Shown here: positions 11,100-25,300 of the stretch, one piece after another
Layout: each line of letters begins with the position of its first letter
Position numbering within the stretch: position 1 is the first letter of the stretch
Origin: Malurus cyaneus samueli
Lineage: Eukaryota > Chordata > Aves > Passeriformes > Maluridae
Assembly (NCBI GenBank): GCA_009741485.1
Contig: CM019214.1
Location: 54,152,550-54,216,549 of the forward strand
DNA length: 64,000 nucleotides
Reading direction: 5' to 3'
The notes under the pieces: model-generated
The model's input: only the letters and a program-made list of their open reading frames with translations
Told to the model about the DNA's origin: nothing
Databases searched by the model: none
Made by a program: the position numbers and the translations under genes

Positions 11100-12250
11100 G
11101 ATTGTATCATCCAGACATTTTGGCAAGAGGTCGGGAGAAAAACAACTCAGGTGAGCAGGCAGGAGTTTGATGATGTGCCTCTTGGTTTACAAAAGGGAGT
11201 GTTGCCTGATTTTCTCAGTGTAGGGAGCAGGGCATCTTGGCTTGCTCCATTTATCCAAAATACCGTTTCCTTGTTCCCAGCTGTCAGCAAAGGAATAGCT
11301 GTGCTAGTGGTGGGCTGCCTCTGCTCCAGACTGTGCCGAGAGGAAAAGGAGAACAAGCTGCTTTTGCCCTCAACCCCCACTTCTCTCATATATCATTAGG
11401 CACCAACAGTAAAGACTTCAACCAACTCATCTTTGAAGAGAAAACTCGAGTCACACTGTCTCTGGAATCCTCATTTTTCATCATTATAAAAATGTTTCCC
11501 AGTGCCAGGGTATCCCGGTGTTTATTCACTCTCCTGGCATCGCCGTGCAGGGGGTGGATGCCAACGCAAAGCAATCTGTGAGAGGCAGACAAACACAGTG
11601 GGTGAGACTGGTTAGGAGATACAGACCAAGCACCTCCCTCGGGAAGGGCCAGTCTGTTGCCAGTGTGACTGGGAGCCCCTGGGGGCTTCCGAAATGTGCC
11701 CTTTGGTGTCTTGGCTCGCGTGTCGGGTGCATGGGGAAAACAATACGCGGTTTTACTGTGCCCAGCAACACATCTCCTGCCTCAAGCGGAATTAGATGGG
11801 CTTGCTTTTGGAAAAGAATGGGGGAAAACTCTTTGAACTGGGAGATTGATTCATGCATTTGCAGTTATATAAAATGTCTGTTTTTGCTGGAGCATCTCAT
11901 TATGCAGCCACCATTTTGGCATGCCAGTGTGATGAGCATGTCAGTTAACCACATAATTACAAAGAAGATGCACACAGGACTGTCTCTTGTACCTTTGCCT
12001 TCTCTCAGACTAGCAAGTAATATGCCACCTCCACATTAGCATATGTAACTTTTGGAATTAAATCAGGATTTCATGCATAACTTCTTGCAGCTGCTGTCAG
12101 TTACGTCTGTTAATAAACTATGTCCTTGGCTGGCAATAAATCATTGTATATGTCAATTATTACTAATTGTCTGCCTGAAATTAGGATTCAGTAACTTTTT
12201 CATGCAAATACCTCCATCAAGTTATTATACTGTCAAAATCTTACACTGAA
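11100..12250. promoter_or_regulatory. candidate regulatory region: CpG-richer patch plus AT-rich conserved-like patch
   Basis: Between about 11500 and 11790 CpG dinucleotides are clearly denser than in flanking DNA (for example CTCGCGTGTCGGG near 11714 and TACGCGG near 11744), and GC content rises. From about 11860 to 12250 the sequence turns AT-rich and unique, with CATAATTAC, TTAATAAAC, ATTACTAATTG and ATGCAAATA cores resembling homeodomain and octamer sites. Overlapping open frames on both strands (up to 173 codons) show no domain and are best explained by composition. Enhancer or distal promoter identity is inferred. Confidence 0.3.
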
Positions 12251-15200
12251 ATAAATTCTTCCTTTCTCTCTCTATGTCAGAACTACACAAGGTTGTTGAA
12301 AAAGTGAATGACATATTTTAATGGTGGTGAAAATTCCCTTTCACCCAGATCAGCCACATTTGAGTTATACATTGTTCACATTTTCAAGCATTTCTGCAAC
12401 ACCACTTTATTTAAAACAAAAGCTGAGATTCTTCTGTAAGTAAAATACTCAAGGAGCTGAAGTTTGAAGAAAAATATTGATTATCACAAGGGTTCATAAT
12501 AAAATCTTGAGATATGGCAACAAAGAGCCATTTTCAGAACAGAGGGGAGTAAATATTCTTTAATTTAAGAGAATACTGACCTGATTTTCCTCTTAGTTTC
12601 ACTATTTTTATATTATAAAATGCCCAAATTATTCCAAACTTTAATTTATAACTGATACTAAAGGTCTAGCTACATAATGTAATGGACTATTATACAAAGA
12701 GTCCCTCATCCTCTCCAAGCTCACTTTAGACATGGAAAATACATATGATTATAATAAAGCAAGCCCTCTTATAAGCAAATAATATTTGTTTAGGGGTAGA
12801 CTGAATTAGTATGGGTGCCTGTTCCTATTCTGACTGCTGGTTCACCTGGGTAACTATTAGGTCTGAAGAAGAATACATGTTCACCAAATTTAAAGACATG
12901 ACATTTACTGGAAACTGTATCTCTGAAATACAGCCATTGAGCATTAGAGATACACCTGAAAAATAACTAGAATAGACTCTTGAAAAACTTACCATTTTTT
13001 TAACCATAAGAAAAAAAAATGTAAATATGTAATGATCTGATGTCTAAAAACATGTAAATTGTATTATTTTAAAAATGAGATTTATGCTCTCATTAAGGAT
13101 ATTGTGTTCTGTTGTGTTTTGTGGTGCTACAGAAGTAAACATAGTTATGTTTATACAGCAAATTTTTCACAGTGATGATCTTTCTTAAAGCTTTTGAACA
13201 GGAAAAATGTCAAAAATAAGAATGAAATACATTAGATATTAATATCTTGAGGTTTAAAAATAGAAATAAATATTATCTTTTTCTCATAGATATAGGAGAA
13301 GAAAAGTATTTACTTGAAACAACATACTTGTGTTCTGGAGGTTTAAAAATGGCTCAGGAACAGGCTCCATTTTTGTCCTGTGAATATACTTATTTTTCTA
13401 TGCTTTAAGATACACCATAGGCCAGTTTTGGTGCTGGCTGGCAGCCTGTCAGAAGGAGCATGGATATGGTTTAGAGGATAACAGGGGCCAAGCACTGTTC
13501 CCTTAAGGAAATTATGGATGCAAGTACTTTGTTTTGGGGATGGAGGAGCTTTACACTGCTTGTGAGCCACATCCTGGCATTATCCCTCAGGCCCAGAGTG
13601 CAGTCCTGTCTCATCTACTTGTACACAGACACAGACAGAGTCACCAGTCCTCCAACCATACGAGATGCCCTGGGTTGTTCCAGACACCTGCAGTGCCCAT
13701 GCTGTGAGCAGCCAGGCTGAGCTCCCTTGGCTACAATGGGAACTTCACCACCAGGCTTCCCCACAAACTCCTGTGAGCAGACCCCTGCCTTCAGAGCCTC
13801 TGATGGGAATCCTGTCTATGGGACTCACAAAAACTGCTTAAACATTGTCATGTAGAACCATCTGAACACAGGATGCTATCCTGATGCATCAGCAGCTTTG
13901 CTGCACAGGTTCCCTGTGTCTGCTGGTGCCACACTGGTGCCTTGGATATCTTGATGCATTAGGGATCTGAGTCTGCCTCGGATAGCACGAGGCAGCTATG
14001 TTTGAGCAACTGAATTCTGCCCGTGATGATAAAATTTTGAGTCATTTTCTGAAAGAAATTACCTTCATTAGGTCAAAGCACCAGAGTAAAACACCTCAGC
14101 TCCAGATCTGCAGAGAGTTTGCTCATGATGCAAAGAACATGGGAACTTCCCAGAAAGCAGAGTTTTGCACTGTAAATGACACTGCTCTCTTCCCCCAGAA
14201 CGATGGTTTCACTGAGGTTAAAGAAAGGCCTTTCATTGTTTCCCTTTAGTGATAAAACCCTTATTGACTGTGGTTTAAAAGAACTAAAAGGCCCAGTCGA
14301 GGTTCACCATCTGTGTGGCTCAAACTGTTTAAATACGATCGCAATATTGATATTGCTCTAACCTCTGTTATGCCTCTCTGCCATCTGCAGAGCTGGGAGA
14401 ACAGGTTTTCTTTATACTCACCATGACGAACTGTGTGATAGATTGAAGGAAATCATGTTTATATAAATACATATTGTGTATACAATACATATAAGATAAC
14501 TTGAACAACTTGTCTGAACACCAAGTATCCAGGAAAGGACAGTAAGTCACCTCTGCTATCAAAATGCAAACAGAATTTTGTGCAGCCATAACCTTCCTGA
14601 AACAGGTGGCACGCAATTGTATGTTTGAAGGTTATGTGTTTTGTTGAACTTAGCAACAACAACTGGTAAGAATAGAAAAGTCAGTGTAATTTATTTTACC
14701 TAAAAGTCCAAGTAACAATGTTAAAGTTCGTTTTGATGCAGTAAGAAATTGTCAAGAAAAGAGAGGTAACAATTTTATGACCGGTGATGAAATTGTGAAT
14801 TAATATTGCCTATGTTACCATAAAATATGCATTTAGGAGTAGAATGATAATGAAGAAGTTCATACATTCACTTCGGTAACTGTCAAACATATAAACACAT
14901 AGGGAGATATAAATAAACGAGAGAATCTCACTGGCTTTGGAAAGTGTGTCACAGAAAGAGATGCTGAGAGAAGCTGATCAGTGTCTGAACACAAACTTGT
15001 GTCAGCAGGGCTACATGGAGCATCAGGGGAAGACTTTTGCCTAGGTAGCATGATTTTGGAGTTAAAATGTTATTCTAAGGAACTTGCTGCTGGTCCTTCT
15101 CTCAAAGAGGGCACTTTGAAGAGGGAATCTGAGAGCTAAAGTGTTTTTCTTTGTCATTTGGCAAAGTTTTTCAGACCCACCCCACAAGCTGCTGAGGTCA

Positions 15201-17788
15201 TTACAGACTTTTGGTTCACTGCAGCAGTCTCTGAATCATAGATGTCATGTAAGAACAGTGAGAAAGAGGGCAATTAGTGCTGGGCACAGAATAGCATGAC
15301 ATGATATAAGAGGAGAGGAACTGAGGAGATGTTGACAATGTTCATTTCAAACTGTAGAATAATTTTAAAGAGGAAAGGCTTAAATGTACTCTTCAAACAG
15401 GAGTTCACAGAAACCACTACTCTGAAAAGCACTATGGCATTGTTCACCCAAAATGTAGCAATTCAACATCATGACCTTGCCAAGCACCAACCTGGTTCTG
15501 ACTCAGAACACAAAGTCCAACCGAGTGATTCATCAGCTTCCTTCTGCACAATGCATTTCCTGAAGAGCTTCCCATCTACTCTTGCTTTCCCTTAAGATCT
15601 AGCAATGGTGTGGCTGAAGATCCACATAAGGAATTTCACGCTGGCAGAATAAAAAGGGGAAGATAAGCTCTTCTCAGAACATGTAATGCACGTTCTATTT
15701 ACCTGTATTTTATGGGAGTGGCAGCAGCAAAACCAAGTCAATTTATAAATTAGGCCTGGTTTCACGGTGTTGTTTTCCAAATGAATCATCACATTGAGCT
15801 GATCACATTTTCTAATTTAAAAAAGTTTAAACATGCAGAAAAATGTACTTTTTCTCTCTTTATCTTATCAGGTACATCATCAGCACACTACCACCCTCTT
15901 CCACTAAAAATATTATCCACCATGCCAACTGTGAACATGCCTCAGGCTTATTTATTAAGGAACATTAAGCATTACCTCATACAGTGCATAGAAAATACAT
16001 CCAATAACAACACAACATCTAAGAAAAATGCAGAAACCATTATTTGCTGTTAGTGGGCTTAGCAACTAATTTTCATCTTAGTCTGGGAAAAAAAAAGGGG
16101 CTGTTTTCACTTTACCGTTTGATTTCCTGGTGGGGATTGCACCATTTAAACTTTGTGTTCCTTTCATGAGTCTTACAAGTGAGACCAGACTGGTCAAGTC
16201 AGTTGATTTTATTGTATGTCATTGTCAACACCTAGAATTCAAATTCATATGGCAAACAGATAATAAAATCAAAGGTTTACCATGCAATTATTATTCATTA
16301 GAGCTGGCACAGCTCTCACAAAGTCAAGAAATTATGAAGAGAATGGAAAATTGCAGTGAGTAGGAATTCCCTTTGGCAAGTAGGACTCATTACTTACTCT
16401 GTAGTAGCCATGACTGTTTCAAATACATTGTCCATCTGCACCTCTCTCTCAGCATGCCTGAATTTCTCATATCTGTGCTTGGCCAGCATCATCCACTAAG
16501 CCTGCACCTGCACACTAAAGCTCCCTCACCCATTTCACCAAGACTGAATTTTCTTATGCCACTACAGAACTCAGGTACTAGAAAACCCCCCAGCAGTGCG
16601 AAGGAGAGCTGGTTGGGCAACATCTCAGACAATCCTCATGGTTACTGCAAACATACTATTATGCCAAAGGGAAACCCTAGTAATGGAAATTTCCATTGTT
16701 GACATCCTTCCTTGACATCCTTATGCTTTCTGCTGCCATGACTCACAAGCAATGACCTGATGTGTAGGAGGTGAGACTGCTGGAGACTACCTTAAACAAT
16801 GGCTATGGGACAGCTCTGTGAACACAAACTTTAGATTTTAATTCTTTGACCAAAGAAAAATGATGTGTACGGCATGATCCCCAATATTCTCCAGATTTCA
16901 GAGATAGGCACACTTCTTGGGGAAGCCAAGAAGGCTGCTGATACTCTGGTGGTGGCATGATCTCTAGCCTGAATTGGTAGATCTAATCTGGTTAGCTCAC
17001 AACAAACTTAATGCAATTAGACACCCACCCAAAATAGCCTCTGGCTAACTGTCTGACTTTCTGTCCTATCTGTGAAACAGGCAAACAACATCAGGGTGTC
17101 TGAAAACTTTGGTCCTATCCTGATTCTAAAAACACCTCTGTGTATATCCAGAATATTTAATCTGACTTTGCTGTGTTGGAGGCAGGTTGTGAAAAACAAA
17201 AGAAATCAAATAAATAATCTGGTGCAAAGGTAAGGATGAGACCACGGTATGTAAAAGCTCTAACATGAGATATAAATATGACTCTGTCTCCATGGAATTC
17301 AGTGGTGTTATCATGACAGCATTTCCTTGTTTCATGGACAAAGGAAAAGACAAAAACGCAAGAGTTTCATAATGGTTTCTTAACAGTATCTGGTTTAGAG
17401 TTTAGGATTACATTTGTCAGCATCCAATACACATTTCTCACTAGCTTCCTATGCTAACCAGTGAACTACATGTAGTATGTGAAAATATCCTATGGTACGT
17501 GAAACATGTTGTCTCTGTACTGTCTCCAGGAATTTCTTAGTATCTCTATCTGAAGAAAGGAGTCCTGAGATGTTTGCTACTTGCCAGAATGAGGGATTTA
17601 GGAATTCAATGCATTTGAGGCTAACAAAAAGATGAGTTAGGACTTCATGGGACACATCTGCCAAAGCCATTCCCTCGAAAGAGAGATCTGCTGCCCACCA
17701 GTCCAAGTACTGAAGGGTGTCCAATGGTCATGTTGGCCTTTTGCGTGAAGTGGGAGCACCACAGCTCCCTAGTAGGTCTAAGGCATGA
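12251..17788. other. unique stretch, no gene
   Basis: No gene, CR1 or LTR is recognised. The section 13400-13990 is GC-richer than its flanks. Open frames of 60-109 codons (for example 16373-16702 plus, 17449-17724 minus) show no domain. A nine-base segment at 14422-14430 (minus strand) is flanked by good splice consensus but is too short to weigh. Confidence 0.55.
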
Positions 17789-18338
17789 TGTCGTGGCTTA
17801 GCCTCCAGATGTCAACTCAGCCCCACATAGTTGCTCACTCACTTTTCCCCAATGAGATGAAAGAAAGTATTGGAAGAGTAAAAGTGATAAAACTCATGAG
17901 TGAGATAAAAACAGTTCAGTAGGTAACGCAAAGGCCGCACACAAAAACAAGTCAAAACAAGGAATTTATTCACCACTTCCCATGGGCAGGCAGGTGTTCA
18001 GCCGTCTAAAGGAAAGCAGCCTAAAGGTGACTTGGGATGACATTTCTCATCTCTTTCTTTCCTCTTCCCCCAGTTATATATGCTGAACATGATGTCATAT
18101 GATGTGGGTTATCTCTTAGTCACTTAGGGTCCCAACTTTTTGTGCACCCCCAACATCCTCTTTGGTGGGGTGGGTTGAGGAACAGAAAAGGCCTTGACTG
18201 TGCAAACACTGCTCAGTGGTAACTAAAAGATCCCTGTGTTACCAACACTGTTTTCAGCACATAGCCCTAGTTTTCAGTGTGGCCCCTACTGGCTACTTTG
18301 AAGATAATTAACTGTGTCCGAGCAAAAATCATCAAACA
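17789..18338 (-). mobile_element. solo LTR of an avian endogenous retrovirus
   Basis: About 550 bp bounded by TG at 17789 and CA at 18338. The sequence matches an LTR family that I recognise as widespread in bird genomes; I do not give its catalogue name because I am unsure of it. The element reads on the minus strand: a TATA-like GCATATATAAC lies at 18073-18083 (complement), with the poly(A) end toward 17789. The poly(A) signal appears degraded. No gag, pol or env reading frame flanks it on either side and no second LTR is seen, so it is a solo LTR left by recombination. No clear target-site duplication is visible, which suggests age or slight end erosion. Confidence 0.8.
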
Positions 18339-21300
18339 TACTAATCATTCTTGTGTACATTTTTCAAACTCACTGTGTTTGATAGGAGGAGTACACTACA
18401 GCCTATGGAGCAGTGCTTTTTAGAGGGTATGTGTCATGTGCCTTCCAAGGTGGCACATATTCACTTGGAGATGCTTGGGGCATGTTTTTGGAGAGCTGTG
18501 AAGGGCAGAAGGGAACAAATTTGATGGGGATGTGTCCGTATTGACATCAGTGAACTACCTCCTGAGGTAAAATGGAGAAAACAAGTTTGCTCAGTGCAGA
18601 AGAATTCAGCAGGCTGAATGAGGTGGTAGAAGAGGCAAGTGTGGCTTCTCCAGTGCAGTTTTATGACCCAGCACTGCAGGGGATGCAAGTGTCAAAGTCC
18701 ATTTGGGGTCAAACTCTTCTATTAGCTGTCCTAAGTGAAGTGTTATCAGTGCTCTTCTACAAAAAACCTGTTCCAGGGGAAAGCTGCCACTCCTGTTGCC
18801 ACTATTTTTGCCTACAGCTGCCCTTCCAAGTATGAGCCATGAGCTACTTTTTGAGAATTACATGAGGCCTTCCCCTTCTGGAGGCCAAGGAATGCAATCC
18901 ACCCTTTCAGTACCTTGAGGAAAAATGTGTTTTCCACCCACAGTCAGGACATTGTGTGAAGGAGGATTTGGCTGCTTTTCTGGTGCCCTGAAACCTTCTT
19001 AATAGAAGGCACACAGGAGCCTTGTCTGAGCCAAATCTCACATCAAGACTCCTAAAAAGGGCTGGGTCTCTGACAAACTTTGGAGTGGAACAAGGATTCC
19101 AGCACTTCTAAACTGAAAGGAAATGTTTGCAGCAATAATCCTCAGCTTCCTATGATCTTTAGGGGAAGGAATGGAAAACAACATTCTCCTGGAATATGCC
19201 TCTTCTGAAGGCCAAAAAGAGCTTCTGTGGACCATTGTTTTAACAACACTAAAGGTGAAAGAGGCAGTTCTAGAAATGAGAATACTCAGTTTAGTTATAG
19301 AACAACCATAAGTACTGGAAAAAACATTTCCCTGACCTAACATTACAGAAACTGCTTTTGCTGTTTTTGAAGTGATGAACGGAATGCTACATGCTATCTC
19401 TAATTCAGAAACACATAACACGTAAGTATTTACTGAAAGAAAATATATTTCCCTGCTCTAGAGAAGAGGATTCTGCCATGGGTGTCTATCCGGCAAAGAG
19501 TCAAAGGCAAGACTCAAGGGAAATTTTCTCCTGCTCTGTCTCATAAGTTTGAGTGAGGTTTAAGGACAGTCACAGTGCAGATGGAGTTTCAAAGGCCAAT
19601 AATGACAATGGGGTCCAAGCTCACTCTTTTTGGGGACAGGTGCACCACAATTAAAACATATATTGGAGGTCCAATATGCAGATTTAAGTGGACAAGACCA
19701 CAAGAAGAAAATCTGGTAAAATCCTCTCTGAATCTGGTTCTCCTCTGGAAAAATAGGACAAGGCATCAAATGTATCTGTTTAGGACTTAAGAATTGGCTG
19801 GTTTTAATTTTAATGGATGACTAATAGTAGCAATGTGCATAACATTTGGAGCATTCACCATACTTCCAGATCCTACATCTGTATTTATTATATATTCTTG
19901 TGTTCCTTACCCCTTACTGTAACTACAGAACAAAGGATTCTTCACTTTAAAGAACAGTTAGTGAAGAACAGAAAGTATACAGATCTCCATAACTGTTACA
20001 GAAGCATAATTCCCACAAAATTCACAAAATGGGGATCACCTAATGAAGGGACTAGTAGCGGGGTCACAAAAATTTTTCACAAAATGACTGTAAGTGTATA
20101 ATGCAGAGGGACAAAAGTATAAATGTCTTCAAAGTGGAAATTAGACCAACATGTCAGCTGAGATCATCCATGACTGTTACGTACAATGACTTGGATCCAA
20201 CTCCAAATTCTTCCAATCTCGAAAATCCAGAACATTTTTTTTTTTTTTGCAAATAGATACCCTACTCATTTATAGAAACACACTCTAAGCAACTGCTCCT
20301 GGGTGGTATCAAAGACAGAGCTATGGGTATATTTGTCATATTTGGTCCTGCATTTCTCATGCTCTTATTCCCCCGAGATCACTGACATATGTGGATGTAG
20401 AAGGAAAAAAGTTTATATCATAGTTAGAGCACCACATAAAAAAAAGTATTTAGGAAGGGTCATTGCCTTACATCTTCTTTTTTGCACCTTGCATTCCTCC
20501 CTGATAACCTACAGAACTTCTAACCGATGAATACTTTTGACTGGGATTCTGTGGTTTTTTGGCAGTTGTCTTTAGTTCTGTCCCTTGGTCACAGCTGGGG
20601 AGATTAATTTGCCTTGTCACTCCCTATTCCTGGGCCTCTATCATGTCAGGGGTGTGTGTATGTCACCACGAAGCCCTTCCCAGAGAGGCTGGGAAGTTTG
20701 GTTGTTTCTACCAGCTGGACTTCCTGGTTGTTGTGTTTCTGTTCTTTTCCAGCAAATTTCCTACCAGGGAACCCACTGCTAAATGAAAGAATTATGCTCT
20801 CATCTCAGGAAGGGGAGAAGTCTTCTGAGCTCAGAGGCATATCCAAGACACTTGTTAGCAAAATTCTGGATTCTAACTCCATGCTCTTTCCATTAGAATA
20901 ATGAATGGCAGTATGTGATGAGGCTCATTCAGACACAGGCAAACACGAACTATTTCACTCACTGCTTACTGATCCTGGGCTCTGGGAGAGACGCGAAAAG
21001 TTGAACCTTCACATTCTGTCTTTGAGTGGGATTGGAAACACCAAGCTCTGGGAAATTGTGTGAGCTTTTTGGGAAGGATTTCTGCCTAATGAACGTGTAA
21101 AACCTCATTTACTGCCAAATATGCTACAAACACAGAAGAGAAAATAAAAATTTCTGAAAGAATACAGTATGAAATTTCTAAACAGGAGAATTAAAATGAT
21201 CAGAAAATCCCATGGGAATTTCCTGAGGGAATGTGGAGGTGCACTTATATTTACCGTTTGGCTGACTACAGACAGGAGGCTCTACCTAACCATGCACTGT

Positions 21301-22347
21301 CTTGTCTTCATTTTTCTGTCTTATATTGACTGAATATAGCGGACAAAAGAGATTGTTTGGCAGAAATATTGTGATTAGTTATTTTCTCTAGACTTTTTAA
21401 TTCTACATTTTTTCTTAATGCTATTGGAATATACATACATATTTGAAATGTGTTTCCTTTTCATATAAAAACTATTGAGAGGAAACACATTTTTCCTCAT
21501 AGTTTTATGTGAAGTGAAAAAAATAGAGAGAAAATGGTCTATAATAAATATATTGAATATATATATAAGCTCTGCAAAACTTAAAACTTTCATTTATAGT
21601 GAACAACACCAGCCATGTGTTTTGCAGTGAGCTCATCTTTATGGAATTGTACAACCAATAACAATAACCAATAATAAAATGAGTTAAAATATTTATGTGG
21701 AGGCGTAGGCACAAATGCATCAGAGCTGAGCAGGGCATGTTGTATTTTGGTTATGGAGGCAAGAATGGAGTTCAAGGGTTTCTTCTTCAGTTTCCCCTGC
21801 CCCTACACAGCTATTCATCCATTGATTTGTTAGAGGTAGCACACATCTAGAGATGTCATGCAGAATTAATTTCTCTGATGCTAATAAAAATGTCAGTGTA
21901 ATGTAAATGATACCTTATCTATGTTGTTAATTGAGAGCCAAATAGAGACCTGAGGGAGAGCAAATGGATTGGAAAGAAAGGGACTGCTTGATGACAGCAA
22001 GAGTGGCAACATTTGACCTTGGAGAAAGCTTCCTCAATTGCAAATACCTGGAGGCCAAATGCAGCTCATAATGCCCAGGCAAAGCTCCTGACAAATTTAC
22101 CTGCCTGGGGAGTGGCCTCAAATCCAGATGGGGTGAGTGATAAGAGCCCTGGGATTTTACTCTTGCATATGCATGAGGCAGGGCAAAGTAGCTTCAAGTA
22201 GCATCTACAAGACACAGGCACATCCCACTCTCCCACTCCTCCCGTTCCCATGTGCTTCTTAGCACAGTCCCAGTTGGGTGTTGATCAGTGTACCGTTTGT
22301 GATTTTTTTGTCCTTTCAAAAAGGAGTATATATTTTTTTTTCTTTTT
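18339..22347. other. unique stretch, no gene
   Basis: No gene or repeat family is recognised. An open minus-strand frame of 127 codons (19038-19421) and a plus frame of 87 codons (18572-18835) have no recognisable domain. A T-run occurs at 20235-20248. Low-complexity TA-rich sequence occurs near 21540-21570, and a T-rich run at 22332-22347 leads into the assembly gap. Confidence 0.55.
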
Positions 22348-22357
22348 NNNNNNNNNN
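22348..22357. other. assembly gap (10 N)
   Basis: Ten consecutive N follow a T-rich run. The fixed round number suggests a placeholder of unknown true length. Sequence is missing here, probably a homopolymer or microsatellite. Confidence 0.99.
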
Positions 22358-25300
22358 GAGTGAAATTTAAAACCTAATTCCTTAAAGATGTTTCAATTGT
22401 ACTTCACCTCATCTTTTTAAAAAGACATCAAAATTTGGATCCTAAAAGGCACCCATGAAGATAATTCTCCATGTGTCTGGTATTACTGCTTCATCTTTTC
22501 TTTAGCTGGTCCATCCAAAAAAGTTCTTTGGCTTAAATTCAAAAAATATCATCAAATTTTGTACATAAATGCTTCAAGCATAGCTCCATGTTTGTCAGTT
22601 GGTGAATATGTTTAAACAATTGTTATGAAAAGTAGAAACACAGGACTACAACAGTCAATGGAATGTATGTGTATGATACTTTTACACAACTTTAAGAACT
22701 AGAACAGGATTATCTGCAATGCCTGTTTACCTATGATAAACCACAATGGGTACATTTATACAGACAATCTGCTGGAGATCTTATTCACCGGACTGTTGAT
22801 GGTCACACTGCTTGAGCCTCAGCTCATCTCTTGGCCTCATCCCGAAGATTGTCCCTCTGTGCAGTCCCTGGGATGAGTCACCTGTGGAAAGGACTGATGC
22901 AAACCTACCAGTGTCACCTGTTTTCCTTCACAGATTCCTAAACATGGTCCCTGCCCTTGCTTTAGCCAGCACCATTTCATACACGCGCTGATGCTCACTC
23001 ATAAGATTAGCACACTCTTATTTTTACCTGGCATTACACATGTCTTTATTTCAACCTGCTAATTATGGCATTAGGTTGATAGGAGGACAGATGGGGTGTC
23101 AGCAGTGCAATCAAAATTTGCATGCCTTTCCCTGAAGTCGTCCTGTAAGTGTTGAGACACCAGAGGCACAAAGGCTAAAAAAATCTGCCTACCTGCCAAC
23201 CTTTGCTGCATTCACCTGTGGGTGATTATTTGGGTACTTATTAATATAGAAAATACAGTGAAATAAATGAAATTATATCCCTCTGTATGCTCCTCAATAT
23301 TTCCCTTGAAACTTATAGGGCACAGGATATCCTGTCCCTATTGAGTTTCTACAGATAATGTATTGGGTGATAGGACTTCTCAGTTCAGAGCTCAAACTTG
23401 TGAATGAAGGCCAAAATCCCACTGCTCTCTTTACAATCAAAACCTGTCCTCCTGCACAATGTACTCTCCAATAGCATTTCAGGACATGTTTATGTTCCAT
23501 ATACTTATAATGCCCATAGTTTTTTATTCTAGCTGTTCCTTTTTTTTTTTTTTTTTCCTTAAAAAAAAGTAGATCTAGTATGTTTTTTATGCTACAGTTT
23601 CATGATTCATTCCAGCTTGGCTTCAGCACAACATTTTTCCACCCACATAGACATGTATGCCAAGCCTCCAAGGTTTTGCAATATTCTTTTGTAGTATTAC
23701 TTTTATCAGGAAATCAAGTAAATATTAATATAACTCTTTTTTTTTTTAAGGAAAAGCAAGTTTTTCTGCCAACAGCACAAATTTCCATGTGATAATTTGA
23801 AATATCAACATGTATCTTCTTTGAAAACTTTGAGTTATGTATTTCTAAACATATGTAGTGTTAAACCGCTCATGGGTATGAACTTAATAGCATAAGGTAT
23901 TTTTATTTTTACGGGTTTTTTAAGTAAAGATTGTTTGTGCTGATCAGGACTAAAAGTCTGTTCATTTTACTCATTTGAGAATTCCCATTTGAATAGGTGA
24001 AATCCAGCAGCTTTACAAATATGGGTATGTGCTCTTGTGCAAATACAGTCACGTTGGGATTTTAATGTAAGTTTTAATACTATTATAGTTTATTCTAGAT
24101 CCTGAGTGGGCATAACCTGCAGCAGTTTCAGTACTTCCAAAACTGAAATAGCATGATTTAAACTGACATATTTTACCAGTTTAACAATATAATTAAACCA
24201 GAAAAACTTTCAGGTCTAAATCTGATGTCAGAGCACAAGAATCTGGCTCATATATCCTCCAAATGATGGGGTTTGGATGATTATTTTAGAGACGGGTGAA
24301 AACATAGATACATACGATACACGGCCGAGTTTCACAATCTTTTTGGATGATGAATCATTTTTGCTCACTTACATAGGTGAATAAGTATTGTGGCACTTCC
24401 AGTAAGCACAATCCAAATCAAAAGTTGCAGAGTAGAACCCATAAAGTACGTAATATGGCAGATAAGCTTTCCAGTCATGCTGTGAAATAAGACTGTTTAT
24501 TCTTTCCTGACATATCACTGTGTGGCAATTTTCAGTTTATGAGGCAGTAGTTCCTACCCAGCATCCTTTCTAAGATTTTTAATCCACTGCCACAGGGATA
24601 TAGCTACCATGCCCAACCCATGGCTGCAGGTACATAGAAATCTAGTTCCATGTCATTAAAAAAGCAGACGAGACACATATTCCTTATATTAGTTAAAAAA
24701 GCACACACACATAGATGCCAAAAATCTATTCCAGGTTAACTAAAATGAATTTACTGTACAACTTTCAGTCCAACCACCAAACCCAAAAATCCATTATTTG
24801 CACAGTTCTATTTCCAGCACACATAAATATGCCAATCGTGTTCATTAGCAGTACCACAACCTACCTCTGCCTTTTCTTCCCTGTGAACAGGGCTACTCTT
24901 CACACTGCCAGCACTTGTTCACCACTTCCATTGCATTCATTATGAGATACTGAGAAGAATTCAGCTTGCCTGAGTTTAAGCCACGTATGAAGGTTTCTGT
25001 ACCTGAGCTTGTCCAAGTTCCTGTCAGAGCTAAGAGAAAGCTCATACCCAAGCCAGTTTCCTAGACACAGAAGTCTTATTGAAGTATAAGGTGCTATGTG
25101 TTGTCACCCTTAGGCTGCTCCAGAAGTGCCTGGGTCACCCCTAGGTCTTGGGTTTATCTTCAGGCCTTATACAGATATCTTTTATTCCTGATGGCATCTC
25201 AAATGACACTAGAAGGCTGTGCTTAGGCAACCTCCAAACTCTCCATTAATTTTAATAGGAGCTTAACACCTAATTGAGGTGCAGATATCTACACTGCAGA

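Noticed and set aside
11518..12039. 173-codon plus-strand open frame
   Set aside because: No domain. It crosses the CpG-rich and AT-rich patches with an abrupt change of composition, and minus-strand frames of 110 and 68 codons overlap it. Best explained as chance in a GC-richer patch.
14422..14430. 9-nt minus-strand segment between a good acceptor and GTGAGT
   Set aside because: Too short to judge from sequence, and no flanking coding evidence.
17449..17724. 91-codon minus-strand frame beside the LTR, considered as a retroviral remnant
   Set aside because: No retroviral motif is visible and it lies outside the LTR on the side where no internal region would be expected for a solo LTR.
19038..19421. 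127-codon minus-strand open frame
   Set aside because: No domain, no nearby splice or poly(A) support that stands out, and composition like the flanks.
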